NCBI GenBank assembly: GCA_030666075.1
Contig: DAOUYN010000083.1
Coordinates: 1-5,311 of the forward strand
Direction: 5' to 3'
Length of the DNA stretch: 5,311 nucleotides
Source: Actinomycetes bacterium
GTDB lineage: Bacteria > Actinomycetota > Aquicultoria > CAJVYJ01 > JAUVQD01
The notes under the pieces were generated by a model. The model had not been told where the DNA came from. It did no database searches and saw only the letters and a program-made list of their open reading frames with translations. The position numbers and the translations under genes are program-made. Each line of letters begins with the position of its first letter. The first letter of the stretch is position 1. This document shows positions 1-5,311 of the stretch, piece by piece.

Positions 1-92
1 GGCTTAGTCGCTTTCGGAGCCTTATCAGCCGGTTTAGCCGCTTTCGGAGCCTTATCGGCCGGTTTGGCCGCTGCCTTCGGTGCCTTATCGGC
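1..92 (-). repeat. Tandem 30-33 bp repeat coding for a Lys/Ala/Pro/Asp decapeptide in the S3 tail
   Basis: On the minus strand this codes for repeats of the unit [10 protein letters not shown]: residues 263-273 (with one extra Ala), 274-283, and 284 to the window edge. At the DNA level the copies at 9-38 and 39-68 match at 28 of 30 positions, while the copy nearer the S3 core is more diverged and 3 bp longer. This gradient fits recent in-frame duplication by replication slippage or unequal crossing-over. The period is a whole number of codons, so copy number can change without breaking the frame. The array is cut by the window edge, so the total number of units is unknown. Confidence 0.85.
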
Positions 93-878
93 TCCCTTCG
101 GCGGTGCGCCTGTCTGTCCGGCCGGCTTCCTAGTGCCCGGAGTCACAGTGACGGGCCTTGCTTTTGGCCTCATCGGCGGCTTAGGTCTGGCCGGCGGACG
201 GCGTCTAGCAGCCAGCCCCAGTCCTTCTTTCTCATCTTTTTCAGGATGCAGGGGCCCAAAGACCTCGCCCTGATATATCCACACCTTGACGCCAATACGA
301 CCAAAGGTCGTCGGAGCCTCTACAAAACCGTAGTCGACCCGCGCCCGGAGTGTATGAAGCGGCACCCGGCCTTCTCGATACCATTCGGTCCGGGACATCT
401 CTCTTCCGCCCAAGCGGCCCGCGCACATTATCTTGATACCTAGAGCCCCGCTCTTCATCGACGAGTTGACAGCTTTCTTCATTGCCCGCCGGAAAACCAC
501 TCTCGCTGTTAATTGCTCGGCCACATTCTGAGCCACTAAAGTGGCGTTCAGCTCGGGACGATTGACCTCTTGGATATTTACTTGGATCTTCTTCTTCGTC
601 ATCTTCTCGAGCTGCTGGCGAAGCGCATCGACCTCAGCTCCGCGCTTACCGATAACCACACCCGGTCTAGCCGTATGCAGGTCGATCTTCACCCGATCGC
701 CGGACCGCTCTATCTCTACCTTAGCGATGGCGCCCCTGGCCAAGCGTTTGGCGATATAGTCCCTGATTTTTAGGTCTTCGGCGAGCATCTCCGGGAAGTC
801 TTTGGTCGCGTACCATCGTGACCGCCAATCTTCAATGATCCCCAGCCTCAGGCCCAAGGGGTGTACTTTCTGTCCCAA
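1..878 (-). CDS. rpsC: 30S ribosomal protein S3, 3' end beyond window, with long basic C-terminal tail
   Basis: S3 is a 30S head protein that binds 16S rRNA with S10 and S14 and lines the mRNA entry channel. The first 292 codons are visible, with no stop before the window edge. The N-terminus ([12 protein letters not shown]) is typical. A type II KH domain carries the GxxG loop as GKRG at residues 77-80. The C-terminal S3 domain includes [26 protein letters not shown] and QGE at about 176-204. The conserved fold ends near residue 212, and bacterial S3 is usually about 210-235 residues. Here at least 80 more residues follow, rich in Lys, Ala, Pro and Arg, ending in a tandem repeat. The start is TTG at 876-878, chosen because family homology begins there and a strong AGGAGG lies 6 nt upstream. 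It begins 1 nt after the rplV stop. Identity is certain; where the tail ends is unknown. Confidence 0.97.
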   Translation of the reverse strand, partial: MGQKVHPLGLRLGIIEDWRSRWYATKDFPEMLAEDLKIRDYIAKRLARGAIAKVEIERSGDRVKIDLHTARPGVVIGKRGAEVDALRQQLEKMTKKKIQVNIQEVNRPELNATLVAQNVAEQLTARVVFRRAMKKAVNSSMKSGALGIKIMCAGRLGGREMSRTEWYREGRVPLHTLRARVDYGFVEAPTTFGRIGVKVWIYQGEVFGPLHPEKDEKEGLGLAARRRPPARPKPPMRPKARPVTVTPGTRKPAGQTGAPPKGADKAPKAAAKPADKAPKAAKPADKAPKATK

Positions 879-879
879 A

Positions 880-1230
880 CTATTCCTCCTGCATCCGTTC
901 GCTCAAGACGATCGTGATGTGGCTTGACCGTTTTCTTATTCGACTGGCCCGGCCCTGCGCCCGGGGGCGAAACCGTTTCAGGGTCGGACCCTGATTGGCA
1001 TATGCCTCCGAGACGAACAGGTCGTCCCTGTTCAATTCGTGGTTCCGCTCCGCGTTGGCGATAGCCGAACGTAATACCCGTCCGACCGGTTTCGCCGCGC
1101 CCTTCTCACAGAACATCAATATATTGTCTGCCTCATTGACCCCTTTGCCACGGATCAGGTTGACCACCTGCTGGGCTTTGGAGGCTGGAATCCCTATGTA
1201 TTTGCCGATCGCTTTAGCTTCAGTAGCCAT
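880..1230 (-). CDS. rplV: 50S ribosomal protein L22
   Basis: L22 binds all domains of 23S rRNA early in 50S assembly, and its long beta-hairpin lines the peptide exit tunnel beside L4. The 116-residue product is of normal length. The globular part includes the conserved run around [13 protein letters not shown] (about residues 49-61). The hairpin is at about 78-102, with the typical pattern [20 protein letters not shown], followed by the strand [10 protein letters not shown]. The extreme C-terminus (Met-Gln-Glu-Glu) is short and partly doubles as the rpsC SD. The start is ATG at 1228-1230, 2 nt after the rpsS stop; only a moderate SD (GGGTGA, about 7 nt upstream) is visible, so coupling to rpsS is likely. 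No deletion is obvious in the hairpin, where macrolide-resistance changes are known in other bacteria. Confidence 0.98.
   Translation of the reverse strand: MATEAKAIGKYIGIPASKAQQVVNLIRGKGVNEADNILMFCEKGAAKPVGRVLRSAIANAERNHELNRDDLFVSEAYANQGPTLKRFRPRAQGRASRIRKRSSHITIVLSERMQEE
885..890 (-). promoter_or_regulatory. Shine-Dalgarno of rpsC, inside the end of rplV
   Basis: A perfect AGGAGG lies 6 nt before the TTG at 876-878 and fixes that codon as the rpsC start. The same bases code for the last residues of L22 (Gln-Glu-Glu-stop reads CAGGAGGAATAG). Ribosomes finishing rplV therefore sit directly on the rpsC initiation region. Confidence 0.88.
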
Positions 1231-1232
1231 TC

Positions 1233-1514
1233 TTATTTCACCCGCGAAGATCTTTCCGAGCGAACGTGCCCGCGGAATGTCCGCGTCGCGGCGAACTCGC
1301 CCAACTTGTGCCCCACCATGTTCTCGCTGATGAAGACCGGTACATGCTTACGGCCGTCGTGAACAGCGATCGTATGACCGACCATCTCCGGAAAGATAGT
1401 CGACGAGCGTGACCACGTCTTGACGACGCGCTTGTCGTTCGCGGCATTTAGCGCCTCGATCCGACCCATCAGTCTCTCTTCTACAAACGGACCTTTTTTT
1501 AAAGAGCGTCCCAC
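1233..1514 (-). CDS. rpsS: 30S ribosomal protein S19
   Basis: S19 sits at the top of the 30S head, pairs with S13 and contributes to the A-site finger bridge with the 50S subunit. The 93 residues match the usual length of about 92. Visible family marks are the N-terminus [10 protein letters not shown], the central [22 protein letters not shown] (spanning about 33-54) and the C-terminal [16 protein letters not shown] (68-83). The start is GTG at 1512-1514, chosen because the conserved N-terminus begins there and an AAAGGAAG SD lies about 5 nt upstream in the 13-nt gap after rplB. It is followed 2 nt later by rplV. Nothing is odd apart from the GTG start. Confidence 0.98.
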   Translation of the reverse strand: MGRSLKKGPFVEERLMGRIEALNAANDKRVVKTWSRSSTIFPEMVGHTIAVHDGRKHVPVFISENMVGHKLGEFAATRTFRGHVRSERSSRVK

Positions 1515-1527
1515 GTGCTTCCTTTCG

Positions 1528-2355
1528 TTAACGGCCTTTTCTTCGACGAATAATCAATTTATCCGACTGCTTGGGGCGTCGAGTCCGATAGCCCAGCGTC
1601 GGTTTACCCCACGGAGTGACCGGATGGCGTCCTTGCGAGGACTTACCCTCGCCACCGCCATGCGGGTGATCAACAGGATTCATTACGACACCTCTGACCG
1701 TCGGTCTCTTACCTTTCCAGCGACTCTTACCTGCCTTACCGACCGACAGTATCTCGTGCTCTGGATTGCCGACCATACCGATCGTCGCCTTGCATCGCAG
1801 AAGCGCCAATCGCACTTCACTTGAAGGCAACTTGAGTTGAGCGTAGTCGCCTTCCTTGGCGACCAACTGCGCCGACGTCCCGGCAGATCGCGCCATCTGG
1901 GCACCCTTACCCGGCTGCATTTCGATAGCGTGAATAACAGTTCCGAGCGGTATCTTCGCAAGCGGCAGAGAATTCCCCGGCTTGATATCGGCCTCTTGGC
2001 CGGACATGAGCGTATCGCCGACCTTGATCTTTTGCGGCGCCAAGATATAGCGCTTCTCGCCATCCGCGTAGTGCAGTAATGCTATCCGCGCCGATCGGTT
2101 TGGATCATATTCGATCGATGCTATCTTCGCCGGGATCCCGTCTTTGTCCCGTTTGAAGTCTATCTTCCTGTATTTGCGCTTGTGACCGCCGCCGATATGG
2201 CGAGTCGTGATCCGGCCGTTGACGTTCCGCCCGCCGCTCCGCTTGAGCGGTTCCGTAAGACTCTTCTCCGGCTTTGTTTTGGTGATCTCCGCAAAATCGG
2301 AGATCGTAGCGAACCGGCGCCCCGGTGAGGTCGGCTTAAACTTTTTAACACCCAC
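1528..2355 (-). CDS. rplB: 50S ribosomal protein L2
   Basis: L2 is a primary 23S rRNA binder needed for subunit association, tRNA binding and peptidyl-transferase activity. The 275-residue length is normal. An OB-fold N-terminal domain (about 60-130) is followed by an SH3-like domain (about 130-200) and the basic C-terminal extension. The hallmark motif [13 protein letters not shown] lies at about 226-238; His230 corresponds to the well-studied His229 of E. coli L2. The N-terminus ([13 protein letters not shown]) is typical, fixing the start at the GTG at 2353-2355. It starts 3 nt after the rplW stop and in the same frame, so the two genes are separated by a single in-frame TAA. The SD is strong but unusually far away (13 nt), making re-initiation after rplW plausible. 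Confidence 0.98.
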   Translation of the reverse strand: MGVKKFKPTSPGRRFATISDFAEITKTKPEKSLTEPLKRSGGRNVNGRITTRHIGGGHKRKYRKIDFKRDKDGIPAKIASIEYDPNRSARIALLHYADGEKRYILAPQKIKVGDTLMSGQEADIKPGNSLPLAKIPLGTVIHAIEMQPGKGAQMARSAGTSAQLVAKEGDYAQLKLPSSEVRLALLRCKATIGMVGNPEHEILSVGKAGKSRWKGKRPTVRGVVMNPVDHPHGGGEGKSSQGRHPVTPWGKPTLGYRTRRPKQSDKLIIRRRKGR

Positions 2356-2358
2356 GGC

Positions 2359-2652
2359 TTAGCTTACGCCTCCTTCAAAAACTTCAATGGACTGACCTTC
2401 GACCAAAGTGACCACGGCCTTCTTCCAATCGGCGCGATGACCCGAGCTTACGCCCTGGCGCTTAGGCTTGCCCTTCATGTTGATCGTGTTGACAGCGGTC
2501 ACGTTCACGCTGAATATCTCTTCGATCGCTCTTCTGATCTCAGGCTTCGTCGCCCGCTTGTCTACTTTGAACGTGAACTTGGACAGCTCAGTCAAGTCAT
2601 AGCTCTTTTCAGAGATAATCGGTTTGATGATGATATCGCGAGCCTCTCTCAT
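2359..2652 (-). CDS. rplW: 50S ribosomal protein L23
   Basis: L23 binds 23S rRNA domain III at the exit of the peptide tunnel and is the docking site for trigger factor and the signal recognition particle. The 97-residue product is of standard size. Conserved marks are [13 protein letters not shown] at about 6-18, then [19 protein letters not shown] (27-44), [10 protein letters not shown] (47-56) and the basic loop MKGKPKRQG (59-67). An upstream in-frame ATG at 2710-2712 would add 20 residues, but these overlap rplD and do not resemble L23. The ATG at 2650-2652 has a strong SD 8 nt upstream. The start overlaps the rplD stop by one base (TAATG), a classic coupling arrangement. Confidence 0.97.
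   Translation of the reverse strand: MREARDIIIKPIISEKSYDLTELSKFTFKVDKRATKPEIRRAIEEIFSVNVTAVNTINMKGKPKRQGVSSGHRADWKKAVVTLVEGQSIEVFEGGVS
2369..2375 (-). promoter_or_regulatory. Shine-Dalgarno of rplB with long spacer
   Basis: A full AAGGAGG match lies within the last codons of rplW, but 13 nt separate it from the rplB GTG, longer than the usual 5-9 nt. No alternative in-frame start exists between it and the GTG because the rplW stop codon is in the same frame. Initiation may depend on ribosomes terminating at rplW. Confidence 0.65.
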
Positions 2653-3272
2653 TAGCTGAGCACCTCCGTTACCTTGCCGAGCGCTTCTTCCGTCATGACG
2701 AGCGCCGCGCAATCCGTGAGGTCATAAGCGTTGATCTTCGAGGCCGTGATAACTCTGGCATCCGCCAGGTTCCTGATCGACTTAACCGCAGCTTCATCGC
2801 CATCCGCTACGACCACGGTGACTCTGCCTTCGACTTTTAGCCCGGCAAGCGTGCTTTTCGCCTTCTTGGTGGCCGGCTCCTCAAGGCCAAACGTGTCTAT
2901 GACCTTGAATGCTCCCTCGCGGGCTTTGGAGCTCAAAATCGTCCTCAGTGCCAATTTGCCTAGCTTACGCGGCACTTTCTGGGCGTAGCTCCTTGGCGAC
3001 GGCCCAAATATCGTGCCTCCACCTCTCCACAGCGGCGAACGGATGCTGCCTGCCCGAGCGCGCCCGGTGCCTTTCTGGCGCCACGGCTTCGTCCCGCCGC
3101 CCCGGACTTCCGCCCGTTCTTTCGTATCCGCCGTACCGGCACGGGCCCCAGCCATTTGTGCTTTGACCACTTGGTGGACGACAGCGATATTCTCTTTCAC
3201 ATCGAAGATCGAGTCGTTCAATTCGACTGACTTCACTTTCTTGCCATTCTTATCGTAAATATCGGTTTTCAC
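2652..3272 (-). CDS. rplD: 50S ribosomal protein L4
   Basis: L4 is an early 23S rRNA binder whose extended loop reaches the exit tunnel constriction opposite L22. In E. coli it also represses its own S10 operon, but that needs a leader not seen here. The 206-residue length is normal for the family. The extended loop spans about 51-91 with typical content: VRGGGTKPWRQKGTGRARAG, then IRSPLWRGGGTIFGP. The globular domain follows, with the conserved PRKLGKLALRTILSSKA at about 101-117. The start is GTG at 3270-3272, which overlaps the rplC stop as GTGA (4 bases). No good SD at proper spacing is visible, so translation probably depends on coupling to rplC. The stop overlaps the rplW start by one base. 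Confidence 0.97.
   Translation of the reverse strand: MKTDIYDKNGKKVKSVELNDSIFDVKENIAVVHQVVKAQMAGARAGTADTKERAEVRGGGTKPWRQKGTGRARAGSIRSPLWRGGGTIFGPSPRSYAQKVPRKLGKLALRTILSSKAREGAFKVIDTFGLEEPATKKAKSTLAGLKVEGRVTVVVADGDEAAVKSIRNLADARVITASKINAYDLTDCAALVMTEEALGKVTEVLS
2661..2667 (-). promoter_or_regulatory. Shine-Dalgarno of rplW, inside the end of rplD
   Basis: GGAGGTG, a seven-base match to the anti-SD, lies 8 nt before the ATG at 2650-2652. It decides the rplW start in favour of the 97-residue form over the 117-residue reading from 2712. Confidence 0.88.
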
Positions 3273-3919
3273 AGTTTACCCGCGACTTTCCTGACGCCTT
3301 TTTTAGTCTCTTTCAGCAAGATAATAGAGCCGCGCGCTCCGGGAACCGCTCCCCGTACCATGATGATGTTCTGGTCCGGATCCACCTTGACTATGTCGAG
3401 ATTGATCACTGCGCATTGCTTATTGCCATGCTGTCCTGGTCCGCGTTTACCCTTAATAACTCGCGAGGGCGTCGCGGCCATCCCTATGGAACCGGTGCGA
3501 CGGTGGAAGTGCGAACCATGACCTGCCGGTCCGCCGGAAAAACCCCACCTTTTCATACCGCCCGTAAATCCCTTACCTTTCGACACACCCAGCGCATCGG
3601 CTCGATCGCCTTCGGCAAAGATGTCCGCTTTCAACTCTTGACCTAACTTGTAGTCTGTCGCGTTGTCGACCCGCAACTCGGTCAGATAGCGTTTGGGCTC
3701 GGCCCCGCTCTTCTTAAAGTGACCCGCGGTCGGCTGATTGACATGCTTCTCCCGTTTTTCACCATAGCCGATCTGGACGGCTTCATAGCCGTCGGTCGCG
3801 TCTGTCTTGACTTGCGTCACCACGCAAGGGCCGGCCTCGATGACCGTAACCGGTATAAGCCGGTCTCCCTCGCCGAAGATCTGCGTCATTCCTAATTTTT
3901 TTCCTAAAAGACCCTTCAT
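3269..3919 (-). CDS. rplC: 50S ribosomal protein L3
   Basis: L3 binds near the 3' end of 23S rRNA, is one of the assembly-initiating proteins, and sends a finger towards the peptidyl-transferase centre. The 216 residues are a normal length. The start [15 protein letters not shown] is canonical. The signature region spans about 115-146 ([30 protein letters not shown]). Gln163 in PGQHGN matches the GQ site that PrmB methylates in E. coli L3 (Gln150), so that site is kept. The finger reads [18 protein letters not shown] at 156-173, which looks somewhat unlike the common pattern with Met before PG and Val-Gln-Asn at its end. The start is ATG at 3917-3919, 8 nt after the rpsJ stop, with AAGGA about 4 nt upstream overlapping that stop. 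Confidence 0.98.
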   Translation of the reverse strand: MKGLLGKKLGMTQIFGEGDRLIPVTVIEAGPCVVTQVKTDATDGYEAVQIGYGEKREKHVNQPTAGHFKKSGAEPKRYLTELRVDNATDYKLGQELKADIFAEGDRADALGVSKGKGFTGGMKRWGFSGGPAGHGSHFHRRTGSIGMAATPSRVIKGKRGPGQHGNKQCAVINLDIVKVDPDQNIIMVRGAVPGARGSIILLKETKKGVRKVAGKL

Positions 3920-3927
3920 AACGTCCT

Positions 3928-4236
3928 TTACAGCTTTATCTCAATGTCTACGCCGGCAGGTAGATCCAGGCGCATCAAAGAATCCACGGTCTTCGGCGAC
4001 GGATCGAGAATGTCGATCATCCGCTTGTGTGTACACATCTCAAAATGCTCGCGTGAATCCTTGTTGACATGCGGTGAACGGATCACACAGTACAAGCTCC
4101 GCTCAGTAGGGAGCGGGATCGGCCCCGCGATCGAGGCGCCCGTCCTTTCCGCTGTTTCCACTATCTTCTTCGTTGACTGATCGACGATCTCGTGATCGTA
4201 CGCTTTCAGTCTGATTCTTATTTTCTGGCCGGCCAA
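3928..4236 (-). CDS. rpsJ: 30S ribosomal protein S10 (NusE)
   Basis: S10 is a 30S head protein; as NusE it also pairs with NusB in antitermination and with NusG to link transcription to translation. The 102 residues are of normal length. Conserved marks are [12 protein letters not shown] at about 5-16, [15 protein letters not shown] (31-45), the [14 protein letters not shown] ribosome-embedded loop (54-67), and [19 protein letters not shown] at the end. The residue after FEM is Cys68 (codon TGT), where I expect Arg from most bacterial sequences (FEMRTHKR). The start is TTG at 4234-4236: no ATG or GTG lies in frame between it and the tuf stop, homology begins there, and a GGAGG precedes it. 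It starts 16 nt after tuf, so it seems co-transcribed with the elongation-factor gene. Confidence 0.97.
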   Translation of the reverse strand: MAGQKIRIRLKAYDHEIVDQSTKKIVETAERTGASIAGPIPLPTERSLYCVIRSPHVNKDSREHFEMCTHKRMIDILDPSPKTVDSLMRLDLPAGVDIEIKL

Positions 4237-4238
4237 GT

Positions 4239-4245
4239 CTCCTCC
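4239..4245 (-). promoter_or_regulatory. Shine-Dalgarno of rpsJ, close to a TTG start
   Basis: GGAGGAG lies in the 16-nt gap between tuf and rpsJ. Counting from GGAGG, only 4 nt (AGAC) separate it from the TTG at 4234-4236, shorter than usual. No other start codon is available nearby in this frame, so the site supports TTG despite the tight spacing. Confidence 0.78.
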
Positions 4246-4252
4246 AACCCTA

Positions 4253-5311
4253 CTATTCGACTATTTCCGTGATCCGCCCGGCGCCAACTGTGCGGCCGCC
4301 TTCACGGATAGAAAAACGTTGACCCTGCTCCATGGCTACCGTGGTGATAAGCTCGATAGTCATATCCGTTCTATCCCCAGGCATCACCATTTCGACGCCG
4401 TCAGGCAAAGTGGCGACACCGGTGACATCGGTCGTCTTGAAGTAGAACTGGGGCCGGTAACCGTTGAAGAACGGAGTATGCCGGCCGCCTTCCTCTTTGG
4501 AGAGGACATAGACCTGGGCTTTGAAATTGGTATGCGGGGTGATCGAACCCGGAATCGCCAGGACTTGGCCTCTTTGGACATCTTCACGGTCGATACCGCG
4601 AAGGAGAACGCCGACGTTGTCTCCGGCTTCGGTGTAATCCAGGAGTTTACGGAACATCTCAAGGCCGGTCGCGGTGGTCTTCACGTTCTCATCTTGCATA
4701 CCGATGATCTCGACTTCGTCGCCGACTTTGATCTTGCCTCGCTCGACCCGGCCCGTGACGACTGTGCCCCGGCCGGTGATCGTGAAGACATCTTCGATCG
4801 GCATGAGGAACGGCTTATCGATATCGCGCACCGGGGTCTCGATGTAGCTGTCGACCGCTTCCATTAATTTGTAGATGGAGCCGCAATCCGGGCAACTGTC
4901 TTCGCCGCAAGCGTGCTCCAGCGCTTTAAGGGCGCTGCCGGTGACGACGGGAATATCGTCGCCGGGGAACTCGTACTCGCTCAGGAGTTCCCTGACTTCT
5001 ACTTCGACTAGCTCAAGAAGTTCCGGGTCATCGACCTGATCGGCCTTGTTGAGATAGACGACGATGTATGGGACGCCTACCTGGCGGGCGAGCAGGATGT
5101 GCTCACGCGTTTGCGGCATCGGGCCGTCGGCGGCTGATACGACGAGGATAGCCCCGTCCATCTGGGCCGCACCCGTGATCATGTTCTTTACATAGTCGGC
5201 ATGGCCCGGACAATCAACGTGGGCATAATGCCTACCGTCGGTCTGATACTCGACATGGGCGATGGCGATGGTGATGCCACGCTCTCTCTCTTCCGGGGCG
5301 TTGTCGATATC
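4253..5311 (-). CDS. tuf: Elongation factor Tu, 5' end beyond window
   Basis: EF-Tu is the GTPase that carries aminoacyl-tRNA to the ribosomal A site. The visible 352 residues begin inside the switch I region ([20 protein letters not shown]); about 50 N-terminal residues with the P-loop are off the window, and the reading frame is open to the edge. Visible G-domain motifs are the switch I Thr in GITI (residue 14 of the fragment), DCPGH with the catalytic His (37), NKAD (88-91) and SALKAL (126-131). Domain 2 starts near [12 protein letters not shown] (about 165) and domain 3 near [18 protein letters not shown] (about 259). The C-terminus ends [10 protein letters not shown] and a TAG stop. Between SALKAL and the helix KLMEAVDSY sits [12 protein letters not shown], with Cys at 135, 140 and 143, a feature absent from E. 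coli EF-Tu. It leads directly into rpsJ with no terminator. Confidence 0.98.
   Translation of the reverse strand, partial: DIDNAPEERERGITIAIAHVEYQTDGRHYAHVDCPGHADYVKNMITGAAQMDGAILVVSAADGPMPQTREHILLARQVGVPYIVVYLNKADQVDDPELLELVEVEVRELLSEYEFPGDDIPVVTGSALKALEHACGEDSCPDCGSIYKLMEAVDSYIETPVRDIDKPFLMPIEDVFTITGRGTVVTGRVERGKIKVGDEVEIIGMQDENVKTTATGLEMFRKLLDYTEAGDNVGVLLRGIDREDVQRGQVLAIPGSITPHTNFKAQVYVLSKEEGGRHTPFFNGYRPQFYFKTTDVTGVATLPDGVEMVMPGDRTDMTIELITTVAMEQGQRFSIREGGRTVGAGRITEIVE

Noticed and set aside
64..273. A 69-codon Gly/Ala-rich plus-strand frame that looks like a membrane segment
   Set aside because: It is the antisense reading of the S3 tail repeats. The low-complexity hydrophobic look follows from the Lys/Ala/Pro codons on the other strand.
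995..1330. A 111-codon plus-strand frame opposite rplV and rpsS
   Set aside because: It is a shadow frame of L22 and S19 without supporting signals.
1510..1517. A CACGTG hexamer at the rpsS start as a possible regulator site
   Set aside because: It consists of the GTG start and the three bases before it. There is no second copy or nearby promoter to suggest a bacterial operator.
1420..1824. A 134-codon plus-strand frame across the rpsS/rplB junction
   Set aside because: It is antisense to two certain ribosomal protein genes and has neither a ribosome binding site nor recognisable motifs.
2653..2712. A 20-residue N-terminal extension of L23 from the ATG at 2710-2712
   Set aside because: It overlaps rplD by 60 bases, does not resemble L23, and a much better SD and the usual N-terminus support the ATG at 2650-2652.
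4028..4037. A perfect 10-bp palindrome TGTGTACACA within rpsJ
   Set aside because: It falls inside conserved codons (Met-Cys-Thr-His) with no flanking promoter or operator context, and a single 10-bp palindrome is expected by chance.
4319..4867. A 182-codon open frame on the plus strand, opposite tuf
   Set aside because: It lies wholly antisense to the strongly conserved EF-Tu reading frame, has no SD, and its protein shows no domain pattern. Long antisense frames opposite tuf are a common by-product of its codon use.

Overview
This window is a stretch of core translation genes, all read from the minus strand, so it is best read from high to low coordinates. In transcription order it holds the 3' part of tuf (EF-Tu), then rpsJ (S10), rplC (L3), rplD (L4), rplW (L23), rplB (L2), rpsS (S19), rplV (L22) and the 5' part of rpsC (S3). 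This is the junction between the str operon and the S10 operon in the standard bacterial order. Both end genes run off the window: tuf lacks its first ~50 codons, and rpsC has no stop codon before base 1.

Packing is very tight. The eight junctions are +16, +8, -4, -1, +3, +13, +2 and +1 nt, about 43 non-coding bases in total. No intergenic space is large enough for a promoter, terminator or regulatory leader, so the window looks like the inside of one polycistronic transcript. Most Shine-Dalgarno (SD) sequences lie inside the 3' end of the preceding gene, and two gene pairs overlap, which suggests translational coupling. Five of the eight visible start codons are not ATG: TTG for rpsJ and rpsC, GTG for rplD, rplB and rpsS.

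The organism is a bacterium of moderately high GC. Three traits suggest a deep-branching actinobacterial lineage or a related Gram-positive-type group: the S10 sequence style ([16 protein letters not shown] at the N-terminus, SREHFEM in the middle, [11 protein letters not shown] at the end), a cysteine-bearing insert in the EF-Tu G domain, and a long Lys/Ala/Pro-rich C-terminal tail on S3. This placement rests on remembered family patterns, not a search, and is tentative.

Together the products deliver aminoacyl-tRNA to the ribosome (EF-Tu), build the 30S head (S10, S19, S3) and build the 50S peptidyl-transferase and exit-tunnel region (L2, L3, L4, L22, L23). I found no mobile element, CRISPR array, RNA gene or undescribed system. 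The points worth a second look are small: the tandem-repeat tail of S3, the EF-Tu cysteine cluster, a cysteine at a normally arginine position in S10, the start-codon usage and some SD spacings.
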